From contig NZ_FWYE01000001.1 in assembly GCF_900176435.1 (NCBI RefSeq), forward strand, positions 310,001-374,000: DNA of 64,000 bases, read 5' to 3'. Shown piece after piece: positions 9,586-17,948 of the stretch. A program made the position numbers and the translations under genes. The notes below the pieces were generated by a model, which saw nothing but the letters and a program-made list of their open reading frames with translations, did not search any database and was not told the origin of the DNA. This stretch comes from Picrophilus oshimae DSM 9789. Lineage in GTDB: Archaea; Thermoplasmatota; Thermoplasmata; Thermoplasmatales; Thermoplasmataceae. Positions within the stretch are counted from its first letter, which is position 1. Each line of letters begins with the position of its first letter.

Positions 9586-10170
9586 TTAGATCCTGTTTAA
9601 GAATATTATATAGATCTCCCTGCTGTGCTGCCTGGATGCCTTTGGTTTAGTTATTTTATAATAGTTAAAGTAACCGGACCATTTCTTTATAAACTCGTTT
9701 GTCATATCTCCCTGGAACTGCTTTAGTATTATATTTCCACCGTTCTTAAGCCTTGGTATTGAGATGTCCATAACACGCTCGCATATTTTGTATGAATTGT
9801 AATGATCGCGATCCTCTATGCCGCTGGTCCTTGACATTGCATCTGAAAGAATTGAATCAAAGTTTTTAATATTATTTTCAGCCATTGCGTGATCTATACT
9901 CTTAAATATATCATCATCGAAGATGTTCATTTTTATAAATACCGTGTTTTTTACAGGGTCCATCCTGTTTATATCAACTGCTATTATAACAGATTGTGTT
10001 ATGTTCTCTATAACCTGGGTCCAGCCACCGGGTGATGATCCAAACTCAAGTACATTATCACCCCTTGATACTATATTGTATTTATTATTAATCTCTATGA
10101 TCTTGTATGATGCCCTGCTTCGATAGTTTTCACGCTTGGCCCTTATGTAATATTTATCCTTTCTGTTCAT
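9586..10170 (-). CDS. rlmE: 23S rRNA (uridine-2'-O)-methyltransferase RlmE/FtsJ
   Basis: A 194-residue SAM methyltransferase of the RrmJ/FtsJ family. Motif I is VLEFGSSPGGW (about 40-50). The K-D-K-E catalytic tetrad is visible as K23 in RASYK, the Asp in LSDAMSRTSG, the Lys in IILKQFQG and the Glu in SREIYII. It methylates the 2'-hydroxyl of an A-loop uridine in large-subunit rRNA. Transcribed with gcvH upstream (14-base gap). Confidence 0.92.
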   Translation of the reverse strand: MNRKDKYYIRAKRENYRSRASYKIIEINNKYNIVSRGDNVLEFGSSPGGWTQVIENITQSVIIAVDINRMDPVKNTVFIKMNIFDDDIFKSIDHAMAENNIKNFDSILSDAMSRTSGIEDRDHYNSYKICERVMDISIPRLKNGGNIILKQFQGDMTNEFIKKWSGYFNYYKITKPKASRQHSREIYIIFLNRI

Positions 10171-10184
10171 AATAATTATAAAGT

Positions 10185-10559
10185 TTATTCGCCTATGTAC
10201 TTTTTGTACTCCTCACCGGACATCCCATCAAAGTTATCATTTGAAAGCCTTATTTTAACAAGCCAGTTTTTATATGGATCCTCGTTTATCAGCTCTGGTT
10301 TTGATTCCAGATCCCTGTTTATTTCAATGATCTCTCCTGTTACAGGAGAATAAACATCCTCGGCAGATTTAACAGATTCTATTGTTAAAAGTGTTTCGCC
10401 CTTATTTTTGTGCTCGCCATTTTTTGGAAAATCCACATAGACAATATCTGTAAGCTGATGCTGGGCATAATCTGTTATTCCAACCGTTGCAACACCATTT
10501 TCTATTAAAAACCATTCATGGCTTTTTGTATAATAAAGATTGTCTGGAACCCTGGACAT
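10185..10559 (-). CDS. gcvH: Glycine cleavage system H protein
   Basis: A 124-residue lipoyl carrier of the glycine cleavage complex. The lipoyl-Lys is K64 within TIESVKSAEDVYSPVTGEI, and the HEWF segment and C-terminal GEEYKKYI are typical. It shuttles the aminomethyl group between the P, T and L proteins. Those partners are not in this window, but serine hydroxymethyltransferase (20016-21317) belongs to the same one-carbon metabolism. It diverges from thpR across a 74-base AT-rich promoter region. Confidence 0.95.
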   Translation of the reverse strand: MSRVPDNLYYTKSHEWFLIENGVATVGITDYAQHQLTDIVYVDFPKNGEHKNKGETLLTIESVKSAEDVYSPVTGEIIEINRDLESKPELINEDPYKNWLVKIRLSNDNFDGMSGEEYKKYIGE

Positions 10560-10633
10560 GCATCCATATTATTTTTATATATAAAAATAAAGTGTATAGA
10601 AAAATTAATTTTTATTAAAGATATTATTATAAA

Positions 10634-11116
10634 ATGATGAAGAGATGCTTCATAGCCTCACCTGTGAATATCGGAGACGAAATATTAAATAATATTGAAT
10701 TTCACGGCAAGCCTGTTTCACCTGATATAATGCATATAACATACTATTTCTATGGAAATATAAATGAGACAAAGATAGAAAGAATATGCAGCGATCTTTT
10801 GAAAATTGATTTTAAAAGATTTAAAATTAAGATCACAGGCCTTGGAGCCTTTCCATCAAAGAGGGATGCCAGAATCGTATATTTATCAATAAAAAGTGAT
10901 GAATTGATGATGCTGCAAAGGCAGATTTCGAGGCTTTTGTCACTGTCATCAAAGGATTTTATACCGCATATTACACTTTACAGATCAAAAACGCCTGTGA
11001 AACTTCCAGATGTTAAATTAGATTATGACTATGAGATAACAAAGGTCTGCTTATATGAAAGCATCTTTGAAAATAAGAGGATATACAGGGAGATATGCTG
11101 TAAAAATATGTATTAA
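10634..11116 (+). CDS. thpR: RNA 2',3'-cyclic phosphodiesterase (2'-5' RNA ligase family)
   Basis: A 160-residue 2H phosphoesterase with both HxT motifs: H34-I-T36 in MHITYYFYG and H112-I-T114 in PHITLYRSK. Family members open 2',3'-cyclic phosphates to 2'-phosphates and can join RNA 2'-5' in reverse. The role in the cell is uncertain but probably lies in tRNA or RNA repair. RtcB (28469-29881), which also works on 2',3'-cyclic ends, is encoded elsewhere in the window. Confidence 0.92.
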   Translation: MMKRCFIASPVNIGDEILNNIEFHGKPVSPDIMHITYYFYGNINETKIERICSDLLKIDFKRFKIKITGLGAFPSKRDARIVYLSIKSDELMMLQRQISRLLSLSSKDFIPHITLYRSKTPVKLPDVKLDYDYEITKVCLYESIFENKRIYREICCKNMY

Positions 11117-11118
11117 AT

Positions 11119-11409
11119 TTAAACAATATAGTTCGTCTTTTCAGTATCGTCTGATTTATCCTTTTTTATAAGGTTATCCTCATCAAAATCGATATAATTT
11201 ATCGCGTTTATAGGTATCAACCTTATAAATTTTTTATCTCCTGAAGAGACGCGAAAGCACAGTGCACCCTCCTCTCCAAGGATTGCATATCCAACGTATT
11301 CTCCCTCTGTTATCATCGGTTTCTCATCACCGCTGCCAGATGTTACAGTGTACTTTGCACCCTTTTTAATTTCTATCATTTCCATGGTATTTGTTATATA
11401 AAACAGCAT
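11119..11409 (-). CDS. Conserved hypothetical small protein
   Basis: A 96-residue protein of unknown function. The core (about 10-75) alternates short beta strands: IKKGAKYTVTSG, EGEYVGYAILGEEGALCFRVS and KFIRLIPINAINYIDF. This suggests a small beta-barrel (SH3/Sm-like) fold, followed by a charged, probably disordered tail. The true start may be the internal Met at residue 9 or 10. The gene converges with thpR with a 2-base gap. No catalytic motif is visible. Confidence 0.6.
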   Translation of the reverse strand: MLFYITNTMEMIEIKKGAKYTVTSGSGDEKPMITEGEYVGYAILGEEGALCFRVSSGDKKFIRLIPINAINYIDFDEDNLIKKDKSDDTEKTNYIV

Positions 11410-11475
11410 AAAAACTTATTTAATTTTATAATAATAGTTTTTGTATTTTATTTTAAAATTCGAAAATTAATGATC

Positions 11476-12051
11476 TTAAAAGTACTTTTCCATGTCCCTT
11501 GTATCTATAACAGTGCCAAAATAGCTTAACATTTCAAGAGACTGAAAGTAAAGTCTTTCCGAGTATGTTGATGTGGCATCTGATATTATATAAACATTGA
11601 ATTCCTTTATGTATGCTGATACTGCGCTTATAAAGACATCGGTATCTGTGAAAAAGCCGCATAATAAAAGATCAATTTTATTTTGTTCTTTTATTATTTT
11701 ATCAAGATTGGTTTTATAAAATATATCCTCCTTGAAAACACTGTAATCATCGCCGGTTAATCTTTTCAGCATAAAATCATCCGCAAATTTTTTATCCATT
11801 GGTGATTCTGGAACCTTTCCCATTAATCTTCTTTTATCAACCTCCATTTTAAATTCCATAAGTTCAGGATTTGATGTACTATAATTAATCGGTCTTCTTG
11901 TGCTTATAACAGGTATTTTATATTTTTCAACAAAGTGATTTATATAATCAAGTGCCATTATAATTTCCATCTTGCTGAATATATTATTAAAGAATTCCAT
12001 GTCATTATTTATAAATATTATTATTGATTTCTCAACACCTGGATATCTCAT
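11476..12051 (-). CDS. Isochorismatase-fold protein with altered nucleophile
   Basis: A 191-residue protein with the cysteine-hydrolase/isochorismatase fold. An N-terminal FINNDMEFF places D17 at the catalytic Asp, K107 sits at the catalytic Lys, and CGFFTDTDVFISAV matches the usual G-x-x-T-x-x-C-V segment. In that last motif the nucleophilic Cys position is Asp (D128), so ordinary amidase chemistry is not expected. It may be a non-thiol member, as true isochorismatases are, or a non-enzymatic relative. It stands alone between a small hypothetical gene and tRNA-Leu. Confidence 0.7.
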   Translation of the reverse strand: MRYPGVEKSIIIFINNDMEFFNNIFSKMEIIMALDYINHFVEKYKIPVISTRRPINYSTSNPELMEFKMEVDKRRLMGKVPESPMDKKFADDFMLKRLTGDDYSVFKEDIFYKTNLDKIIKEQNKIDLLLCGFFTDTDVFISAVSAYIKEFNVYIISDATSTYSERLYFQSLEMLSYFGTVIDTRDMEKYF

Positions 12052-12100
12052 AAATCATTATCAATTGATTTATAATTAATTTTGGCAGGCACTTAAAAAT

Positions 12101-12108
12101 TTTAAATA
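12101..12108 (+). promoter_or_regulatory. Box A (TATA) promoter of tRNA-Leu
   Basis: TTTAAATA lies 22 bases before the first base of tRNA-Leu, the spacing expected for an archaeal TATA box with transcription starting at or just before the tRNA. Confidence 0.6.
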
Positions 12109-12130
12109 TGAAAAAAAGATTATGAGTCGG

Positions 12131-12215
12131 GCGGAGATTGCCGAGCCAGGCCAAAGGCGATGGATTTAGGGTCCATTTCCGCAGGGATTCGGGGGTTCGA
12201 ATCCCCCTCTCCGCA
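12131..12215 (+). tRNA. tRNA-Leu (anticodon UAG)
   Basis: An 85-base class II tRNA without intron. The acceptor stem GCGGAGA pairs with TCTCCGC (7 bp), and the discriminator is A. The anticodon stem ATGGA/TCCAT encloses loop TTTAGGG with anticodon TAG at 12167-12169. A long variable arm is present, and the T arm is GGGGGTTCGAATCCCCC. The CCA end is not encoded. Confidence 0.96.
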
Positions 12216-12217
12216 TA

Positions 12218-12997
12218 TTAATCATCCCTGTACATTGTATCGGTGTCCTCGCCACCGGTAAAGAAATTTGAGATCTCGGAGTATACATCCTCCATGCCGA
12301 ATGAATCCTTTGATGAAACCGGATATATTTTGTTCATTATTCCTGAGTTTGAAAGTGCCTGGACTATGTTTTCAAAGTAATCCTTTAGCATATCTCCCTT
12401 TTCTTCCCTGAAGGCATCCAAAAGTATGTCCGGGTCATCCTCCCATTTGATGATTTCATCAACCTTTTCAGAGCCTATAAGATCTATTTTATTTAAAATG
12501 AAGAGCATTGGCACATAAAATCTTGAGTACAGTGATGCATAGAGCATCTTCTCTGATATATATCCTGAGGGCATTGATGATACAACGGCATCTGATACAA
12601 ATGCTATCATTGCCTTATTGTTTGTTAATGCCTTAACAAGATACGGGCTGCTTGGCCTGAAACTAAAGAGCTCTATCTGACCTGGTGTATCAAATATAAC
12701 ATAGTAATCAGGATAGTTTTCAAGTTTTTCCTTTATATAATTGATGTTTTCAAGTATCATGTCTGCTGCAACTATCTGTGCACCGTTTGGTCCAAGTGAG
12801 TAATTGCTCATTATATCATTTAATGATATCTTTTCCTTAATGTCTATTTCCGGATTGTATGGCATGAAATCTGATCCTGGATCCAGATTAACAATTATTG
12901 AGTCAAAACCCTGTGAGATCAGCCAGTCATTAAATGCGCCGGCAAAAGTTGATTTGCCAGTTCCCGCAGGACCTGCTATAAAAAGAGAGCCAATCAT
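12218..12997 (-). CDS. GPN-loop GTPase
   Basis: A 259-residue ATP/GTP-binding protein of the GPN family. It shows the P-loop GPAGTGKST (9-17), the hallmark GPN insertion at G69-P70-N71, FDTPGQIE (G3) and LNKIDL (G4). Eukaryotic GPN proteins assist RNA polymerase assembly. The archaeal form is a homodimer of unclear partner. Upstream of it on the same strand lies the split HTH-ACT regulator (about 20-base gap). Its 3' end faces tRNA-Leu. Confidence 0.93.
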   Translation of the reverse strand: MIGSLFIAGPAGTGKSTFAGAFNDWLISQGFDSIIVNLDPGSDFMPYNPEIDIKEKISLNDIMSNYSLGPNGAQIVAADMILENINYIKEKLENYPDYYVIFDTPGQIELFSFRPSSPYLVKALTNNKAMIAFVSDAVVSSMPSGYISEKMLYASLYSRFYVPMLFILNKIDLIGSEKVDEIIKWEDDPDILLDAFREEKGDMLKDYFENIVQALSNSGIMNKIYPVSSKDSFGMEDVYSEISNFFTGGEDTDTMYRDD

Positions 12998-13016
12998 GGT
13001 ATGATATTAAATATAA

Positions 13017-13394
13017 TTATATATCCTTTCTTGACTTGCTAAGCTTTGATGAGATCTTCTTCGGGCATATCTTTACCTCGCACTTTCTGCATATTAATTC
13101 TATATTTTCATTTGATATTATATCTATCTTTTTTATTCCGGAAATACGGTCCAGCTCTTCAAAGACACCTGGACTGATCTGGCCATAGAAGATTATTCTT
13201 ATGTATGATTCCTTGCCTGTATCGCCGTTGTATGAGTATATCTCCTTAAGATAAACAGAATATTTCTTTATTATATCAAGTATCTCCATTAAAACCCTTT
13301 GAAATGACCCGATGCTTATATGTATTGTTAGTATCTCATCGCCCATGAGAAGTGAGATATTTTTTATATCGGCCATGGACTTTATATTTTCCAT
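13017..13394 (-). CDS. ACT-domain part of a split HTH-ACT regulator
   Basis: This is the C-terminal part of what looks like a single archaeal regulator of amino-acid metabolism (HTH followed by ACT-like domain). LTIHISIGSFQRVLMEILDI and the strand/helix pattern that follows fit a ligand-binding ACT module, then a Cys-containing tail (CRKCEVKICPKK). The frame is open upstream of its ATG back to the A6 run at 13414-13419, and the residues encoded there (NLPVKYAMENIK) continue the HTH fragment naturally. It may be translated separately from the ATG at 13394, or as one protein by slippage. Confidence 0.6.
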   Translation of the reverse strand: MENIKSMADIKNISLLMGDEILTIHISIGSFQRVLMEILDIIKKYSVYLKEIYSYNGDTGKESYIRIIFYGQISPGVFEELDRISGIKKIDIISNENIELICRKCEVKICPKKISSKLSKSRKDI

Positions 13395-13402
13395 TGCGTA
13401 TT

Positions 13403-13612
13403 TTACAGGTAAATTTTTTCTATTAGTTCCATTGTTTCGTATACTGTTTTTCTGTTTATTTTTAAGGCCTTTGCAACTGCGCTTATTGATATTTCTATAT
13501 CGTTTAGGTAAAGTTTTCCATTTTTTACAGATATGCCGTTTTCAAAGAGCTTTTCGATGATCTCCCTTTTTACTGGATAATCCTTGAAGTATTCCTGCAG
13601 CAAAAGAATCAT
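13403..13612 (-). CDS. HTH part of a split HTH-ACT regulator
   Basis: A 69-residue N-terminal fragment: EYFKDYPVKREIIEKLFENGISVKNGKLYLNDIEISISAVAKALKINRKTV. This matches the N-terminal winged-helix region of archaeal predicted regulators of amino-acid metabolism that end in an ACT domain. The frame stops at TAA 9 bases before the ATG of the ACT fragment. A -1 shift on the run GAAAAAAT (A6 at 13419-13414 on this strand) would fuse the two into a protein of about 200 residues. Whether this is decay, slippage or a sequencing error is open. Confidence 0.6.
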   Translation of the reverse strand: MILLLQEYFKDYPVKREIIEKLFENGISVKNGKLYLNDIEISISAVAKALKINRKTVYETMELIEKIYL

Positions 13613-13680
13613 AAACCTTTAATTTAAAATATTATAAATACTTTTAATTAAATTTAATATAATCAATAAAATATTCAAAA

Positions 13681-15159
13681 TTAGTTATAAATACCATCAT
13701 CCACGCCATTTGAATAATTGTAAACACCTTTCTGGGACCCTGTGGCCTCGGTTCTTAATGCATTTTCCATGCTTCCATAGTATTTCTTTATCTTTTCCTC
13801 AACAGGTATGTAAAGTTTTAATGCCTCTATTACATCGCCCTTTTCTATTAATTTGTGATTGTTTTCCACCGCTATGTCGCCTGCCGCTCTTACAAGACCA
13901 CCAAGCTCCCTTAACCTTAATGATAATGCATTGTCCTTTCCATCTATTTCCTTTGCCTTGCGGCGTCCCTCCTGTATTATTACATATGCACCGTCTATTG
14001 TCATGTGCGGTATCCTGCCATCCATGTTTATCTCCTGTGCTATGAACTGTAAATACTTTAGCCGGTTCTTTTCATTGTCTTCCATAACAGTTTCCATAAG
14101 GATCTCATAGCCATTGCCTATTATACGTGATCTTAACGGGCTTAGTATGTATTGAAGATCTGCTATGTTGCATGCTGCAACAAGTATAAAATCAGATGGC
14201 ACATCATCAACGCGCACGCTTGCACCTGCGCTCTGTGGGTTCCTGCCAATTATTGGAAAGCTTTTTTCCTGCATTGCTGTTAATATAAAACGCTGCAGGT
14301 TGCCTAAATGCGTTATCTCATCTATGAATAAAACGCCCTCATGCGCCATGTGAACCGCACCGGCAACAACCCTTTCATATGGCAGGGTCCCAAGCTGTGG
14401 ATGGCCGCCATATGGATCGTGCCTGACATCTCCGAGAAGTTCTGTTTCACTGGCTCCTGTTGCAAGCACGAAGGGATTTCTATCTATTGGAACTATCACC
14501 TTGCTTGGACTCTTCTTCTCGATTTTTCTTCTCCTCTCCATGGTCTTTTCGTCCATGACCCTTATTTTATCACCCTGGCGTTCATAGACTATTACCTCTT
14601 CGTGCTCCCCAATACGCCTTGTCTGGGTAACCCTTTCATTGCTGCCAACGCCAAAGGCCGCGCCTATGACGTTAAAAACGTCGCTGAACGGACTCTGTGC
14701 TGTATTAACCATCTTTGTATTTCCGCACTGTGGGCATACATTCTCTGATGGCGATGAGTAGAAACCACAGTGGGGGCATCTGTATCCAAGACGCTCGGCC
14801 ACATTCTGCGGTGCATCCTTTGGATCTATTAACTGCCCCTCAATGGAATTCATTTCAATTTTTTCACGTTCTATTTCATCCCTGGTTTTTACCTCGACAA
14901 ACGGCCTCTCAGGATAAACTGGATTATGAACAACCCTAATCTCCTCCTGAGGTCTGGGAAGATAGAATGACATGGCCTGTGCTATCATGGATTTGCCAAC
15001 ACCAGGAGGACCGACAAGCAGCAGGTTCCTTCTCTGCCTTGCGGCCATGAGTGCAAGCTTAACTGCCTCATCCTGGCCTATCACACGGTCCAGTGGATTT
15101 GCCGGAATCTTAATCATTGATGTGTCTGTATATTCATCAAAGTTTATATATGATCCCAT
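13681..15159 (-). CDS. Lon-like AAA+ ATPase lacking a protease domain
   Basis: A 492-residue AAA+ protein related to the ATPase part of archaeal LonB and Mg-chelatase-like ATPases. Walker A is GPPGVGKS (50-57), Walker B is GVLFIDE (D280-E281), and SPLRSR gives the likely sensor/arginine region. A zinc ribbon (C128, C131, C142, C145) is inserted between Walker A and Walker B. The Ser-Lys protease domain expected after the ATPase is absent, and the protein ends in a short Gly/Asn/Tyr-rich tail. It overlaps dnaG by 16 bases and is surely co-translated with it. The remodelling target is unknown. A link to primase or replication is inference from context. Confidence 0.85.
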   Translation of the reverse strand: MGSYINFDEYTDTSMIKIPANPLDRVIGQDEAVKLALMAARQRRNLLLVGPPGVGKSMIAQAMSFYLPRPQEEIRVVHNPVYPERPFVEVKTRDEIEREKIEMNSIEGQLIDPKDAPQNVAERLGYRCPHCGFYSSPSENVCPQCGNTKMVNTAQSPFSDVFNVIGAAFGVGSNERVTQTRRIGEHEEVIVYERQGDKIRVMDEKTMERRRKIEKKSPSKVIVPIDRNPFVLATGASETELLGDVRHDPYGGHPQLGTLPYERVVAGAVHMAHEGVLFIDEITHLGNLQRFILTAMQEKSFPIIGRNPQSAGASVRVDDVPSDFILVAACNIADLQYILSPLRSRIIGNGYEILMETVMEDNEKNRLKYLQFIAQEINMDGRIPHMTIDGAYVIIQEGRRKAKEIDGKDNALSLRLRELGGLVRAAGDIAVENNHKLIEKGDVIEALKLYIPVEEKIKKYYGSMENALRTEATGSQKGVYNYSNGVDDGIYN

Positions 15160-16433
15160 GCAACCACCTTTATATCATCTGGCTTCTTTGTGATGTTTCC
15201 TATTTTAAACCCGTATATGGCTTTAACGCCGATATTATATGCTATATCAAGAAGCCTCTGTGATATTATGCCACCTGTTATTAATAAATCGCCGTGCATG
15301 CTTTCTATCTTTTCTATTGCATCCGAAACCGGGAACTTTCCAACTGATGATTGCCCATCGAAAAGCTCAAGCTCCCTGGACTCGTAAAGCTGCTTTAACT
15401 TAAACTTTATTGATTCCGGGCTGGAGGGATCGAATTCTGGAACGGTTTCAAGCTTCTGGACAGAGCCCTCCTTTAACTCAACGTTCTTTTCTGATTCCTC
15501 GTTTTCGTTTATTTTTTCAGGCCTTTCATTTTTTAATTCGTTGCCCTGCCTTTCCTCAAGTTCCTTTGTGTTCCTGCTGCTCCACTCCTTTAGCTCTTCT
15601 ATCATACCATGTGTTTCCAGATACTGCTCAACAGGTGTTTTATATTTTAATGCCTTTATTATCTGCTTGTATGTTAATTCCTCAACCTCGGTTCCAGGCG
15701 GGGCCCTTGCTATGAAATCGACATCAGCGACCTGAAGCATTTCCTTTATTATTAAATCACCGCCATGATCACCGTCAACGAATAATGTGACAGTCCTTGA
15801 TTTTGAAAGCTCCTTAACAGTCTTTGGCACGCTTGTTCCCTGAACGGCTATTGTGTTCTTTATTCCATACCTTAAGAGGTTTAATACGTCGTTTCTGCCC
15901 TCAACAACAATTATTGAATCTGAATCTTCTATTGCAGGCCCTGCAGGCAGATGCTCCTCACCGTATGATATGATCTCCTTTTTCTCAACCTCCTCACGAA
16001 CCGTCTGTACTATGCTCTCGCTCAGGCTCTTGCCGTTTTCACCCATCTTTCTGTACAGTTCCTCTGCTCGTTTTATTACACGATCCCTTTTGTTTATCCT
16101 TACGTCCTCTATGGATTCTATCTCAACCTTTGCCTTGCATGGTCCTATTCTGTCTATTGTTTCGAGTGCTGCGGCAAGTATTGAGCTTTCAACCTGATCC
16201 AGACCTGACGGTATAAGAACATAGCCCTCTGTTCTGCCCTTCTTTGTATCTATTTCAACCTCTATTCTGCCTATCTTACCGCTTTTTTGGAGGTCCCTTA
16301 GATCGAGCTCATCGCCAAGGAGCCCCTCGGTCTGGCCGAATATGGCCCCAACAACATCAGGTTTTTCAACCACACCATCAGTTACTATTTTTGCCTTTAT
16401 CATATATTTTGTTATGTTTGGATCGACATTCAT
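15144..16433 (-). CDS. dnaG: DnaG-type primase (archaeal)
   Basis: A 429-residue archaeal DnaG homologue. The TOPRIM core shows VVEGRNDVL (E178) and LFVDGDHGGD (D220, D222), the metal-binding residues. The N-terminal 100 residues (NITKYMIKAKIVTDGVVEKPDVVGAIFGQTEGLLG, split here only for reading) match archaeal members. A charged low-complexity linker (about 300-360, rich in Glu, Lys and Asn) precedes a C-terminal domain. Archaeal DnaG can prime DNA in vitro and associates with the exosome. First gene of a unit with the Lon-like ATPase. Confidence 0.93.
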   Translation of the reverse strand: MNVDPNITKYMIKAKIVTDGVVEKPDVVGAIFGQTEGLLGDELDLRDLQKSGKIGRIEVEIDTKKGRTEGYVLIPSGLDQVESSILAAALETIDRIGPCKAKVEIESIEDVRINKRDRVIKRAEELYRKMGENGKSLSESIVQTVREEVEKKEIISYGEEHLPAGPAIEDSDSIIVVEGRNDVLNLLRYGIKNTIAVQGTSVPKTVKELSKSRTVTLFVDGDHGGDLIIKEMLQVADVDFIARAPPGTEVEELTYKQIIKALKYKTPVEQYLETHGMIEELKEWSSRNTKELEERQGNELKNERPEKINENEESEKNVELKEGSVQKLETVPEFDPSSPESIKFKLKQLYESRELELFDGQSSVGKFPVSDAIEKIESMHGDLLITGGIISQRLLDIAYNIGVKAIYGFKIGNITKKPDDIKVVAWDHI

Positions 16434-16605
16434 AATTTATCACCACTATGCATGATGAATTAATGAAGACTGAATACATCAGCTATCAATAAATTGTTAT
16501 GCTAAAACAATATATAATCTATTCGTTTAATTTTTATATTTTTATATATATTTTAATTTAAGATGCTTCGATAGATTAAAATAATTCAAATTATTCTATA
16601 AAAAG

Positions 16606-17616
16606 ATGATAAAATTTGGTGTTGCCGGTATTCCATTAACAAGCAAGGGCAGAACATACATAGATTCAATAATAGATGTCTTAAATCTTGGTTTGAACTC
16701 ACTTGAGGTTCAGCTTTTAAGGGTAAATGTAAACGATACGCCTGCTACCGAGTATGCAGGAATGTATCCAAAGGATGTGGAGGATTCAATAATAGTTGAT
16801 GTGCTAAGACCTGATGAGAATGGAAATTATCAGAGTGTTGGTGTTGAAACCGAGATAGAGGAGGATGATATAGTCCAGGAGCTTTTCTGGAACATGGCAA
16901 GAAACTACAACGAGCTTGCAGAGGGCATGGAGCTTGCAAAGGAGCTTGATGTTGATGTATCGATACATGCACCTTACTACATGGACATGCTGTCAGATGA
17001 TGAAATGGCCGAGAAATCAATAAATCATTTAAAATGGGCCATAATAATAGGAAAGGCCATGGGTGCCAGGCGTGTTATAACACATACAGGTTTCTATCAC
17101 TCGGGCCGTGAGAGCAGCATGTCAAGGGCCATATCGATATATTCGGATATATTAAAAATGTATCCTGCCGATAAGGGATATCCATACATAGGCGTTGAGG
17201 CAACCAGTAAAAGCGATATCTTTGGCACCGTTGAGGAGCTTTTATACCTTGCAAGGGCCGTTAAGGGCATAGAGCCCATTCTAAACTTCCCGCATATACA
17301 TTCAATAACAAATGGATCATTAATAGAGCCATCAAATTTCAGCGACCTCATTGAAAGGTTTCTGCCTTACGCGCATGGTGATCTATATACAGAATTTGCC
17401 GGCGTCGATTATGAAAACGGCAATGAGGTAAAAATAACCGCAATAAAGCATGGTGATCTAAAATTCGAAACCCTTGCGGAGGTTCTTTCAGTCCTTGATA
17501 ATGATATGACAATTATATCAATGTCCCCGCTTCTTGAGCATGATGCACAGTATATGCAGTTAATGTACATGCGATCCCTGCTGAAAAAATATCAGAAAAA
17601 GACGCTAAAGAGGTGA
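16606..17616 (+). CDS. TIM-barrel protein, AP endonuclease IV-like family
   Basis: A 336-residue protein resembling the xylose-isomerase-like TIM barrels (endonuclease IV family): FGVAGIPLTSKGRTYIDSI, VSIHAPYYMDML, RRVITHTGFYH and YIGVEATSK. His and Glu residues at strand ends suit a metal site. The function could be DNA repair or sugar-phosphate isomerisation. Sequence alone does not decide. Followed after 4 bases by a DUF5611-like gene and then a small membrane protein, probably one unit. Confidence 0.7.
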   Translation: MIKFGVAGIPLTSKGRTYIDSIIDVLNLGLNSLEVQLLRVNVNDTPATEYAGMYPKDVEDSIIVDVLRPDENGNYQSVGVETEIEEDDIVQELFWNMARNYNELAEGMELAKELDVDVSIHAPYYMDMLSDDEMAEKSINHLKWAIIIGKAMGARRVITHTGFYHSGRESSMSRAISIYSDILKMYPADKGYPYIGVEATSKSDIFGTVEELLYLARAVKGIEPILNFPHIHSITNGSLIEPSNFSDLIERFLPYAHGDLYTEFAGVDYENGNEVKITAIKHGDLKFETLAEVLSVLDNDMTIISMSPLLEHDAQYMQLMYMRSLLKKYQKKTLKR

Positions 17617-17620
17617 TTTA

Positions 17621-17911
17621 ATGGTAAGGGATTATCCAGTTAAAAAAAATATTAAGATTAGCAAGGAATTTATATACGAAACTGTGAAAAATGTTACAGG
17701 AAATGCAGAGATTTTAAATGATCACATAAAATCGAGCTATCCTGGCATGAAATCTATGGATCTCTGGACTGATGGAAAGAAGCTCTATGCAGAGACCGAG
17801 ACTGACAGGGATTACAATAATCCAATGGAAACGATAAAAACGTACAATGAACTAATAGAAAAACTAACAGGATACACTGCAAAGGAGAGAAAGAAGCTAT
17901 TATCAAAGTAG
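17621..17911 (+). CDS. DUF5611-like small protein
   Basis: A 96-residue protein of unknown function, beginning VRDYPVKKNIKISKEFI and ending GYTAKERKKLL, which I recognise as the pattern of the euryarchaeal DUF5611 family. The middle strands (SMDLWTDGKKLYAETETD) suggest a small alpha/beta domain. The start is set by GGTGAT a few bases before the ATG, overlapping the stop of the TIM-barrel gene, so translation is coupled. Confidence 0.65.
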   Translation: MVRDYPVKKNIKISKEFIYETVKNVTGNAEILNDHIKSSYPGMKSMDLWTDGKKLYAETETDRDYNNPMETIKTYNELIEKLTGYTAKERKKLLSK

Positions 17912-17923
17912 CGATAAATTAAA

Positions 17924-17948
17924 ATGTAACATTTATATAATGTTACAT
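17924..17948 (+). promoter_or_regulatory. Perfect inverted repeat spanning a TATA box and start codon
   Basis: ATGTAACAT (17924-17932) and ATGTTACAT (17940-17948) are exact reverse complements separated by TTATATA. The repeat runs into the ATG of the next gene (17947). It could be an operator that hides the TATA box, or an mRNA hairpin closing over the start codon when the gene is read from upstream. Confidence 0.6.

Noticed and set aside
13710-15193. Several open plus-strand frames of 60-135 codons opposite the Lon-like ATPase and dnaG
   Set aside because: They are antisense shadows of real genes, rich in Cys, His and Pro from reversed codons, and have no start signals.
16451-16472. Another ATGATGA ... 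CTGA pair upstream of the TIM-barrel gene
   Set aside because: No second box pair and no closing stem follow, so it is not supported as a C/D RNA.
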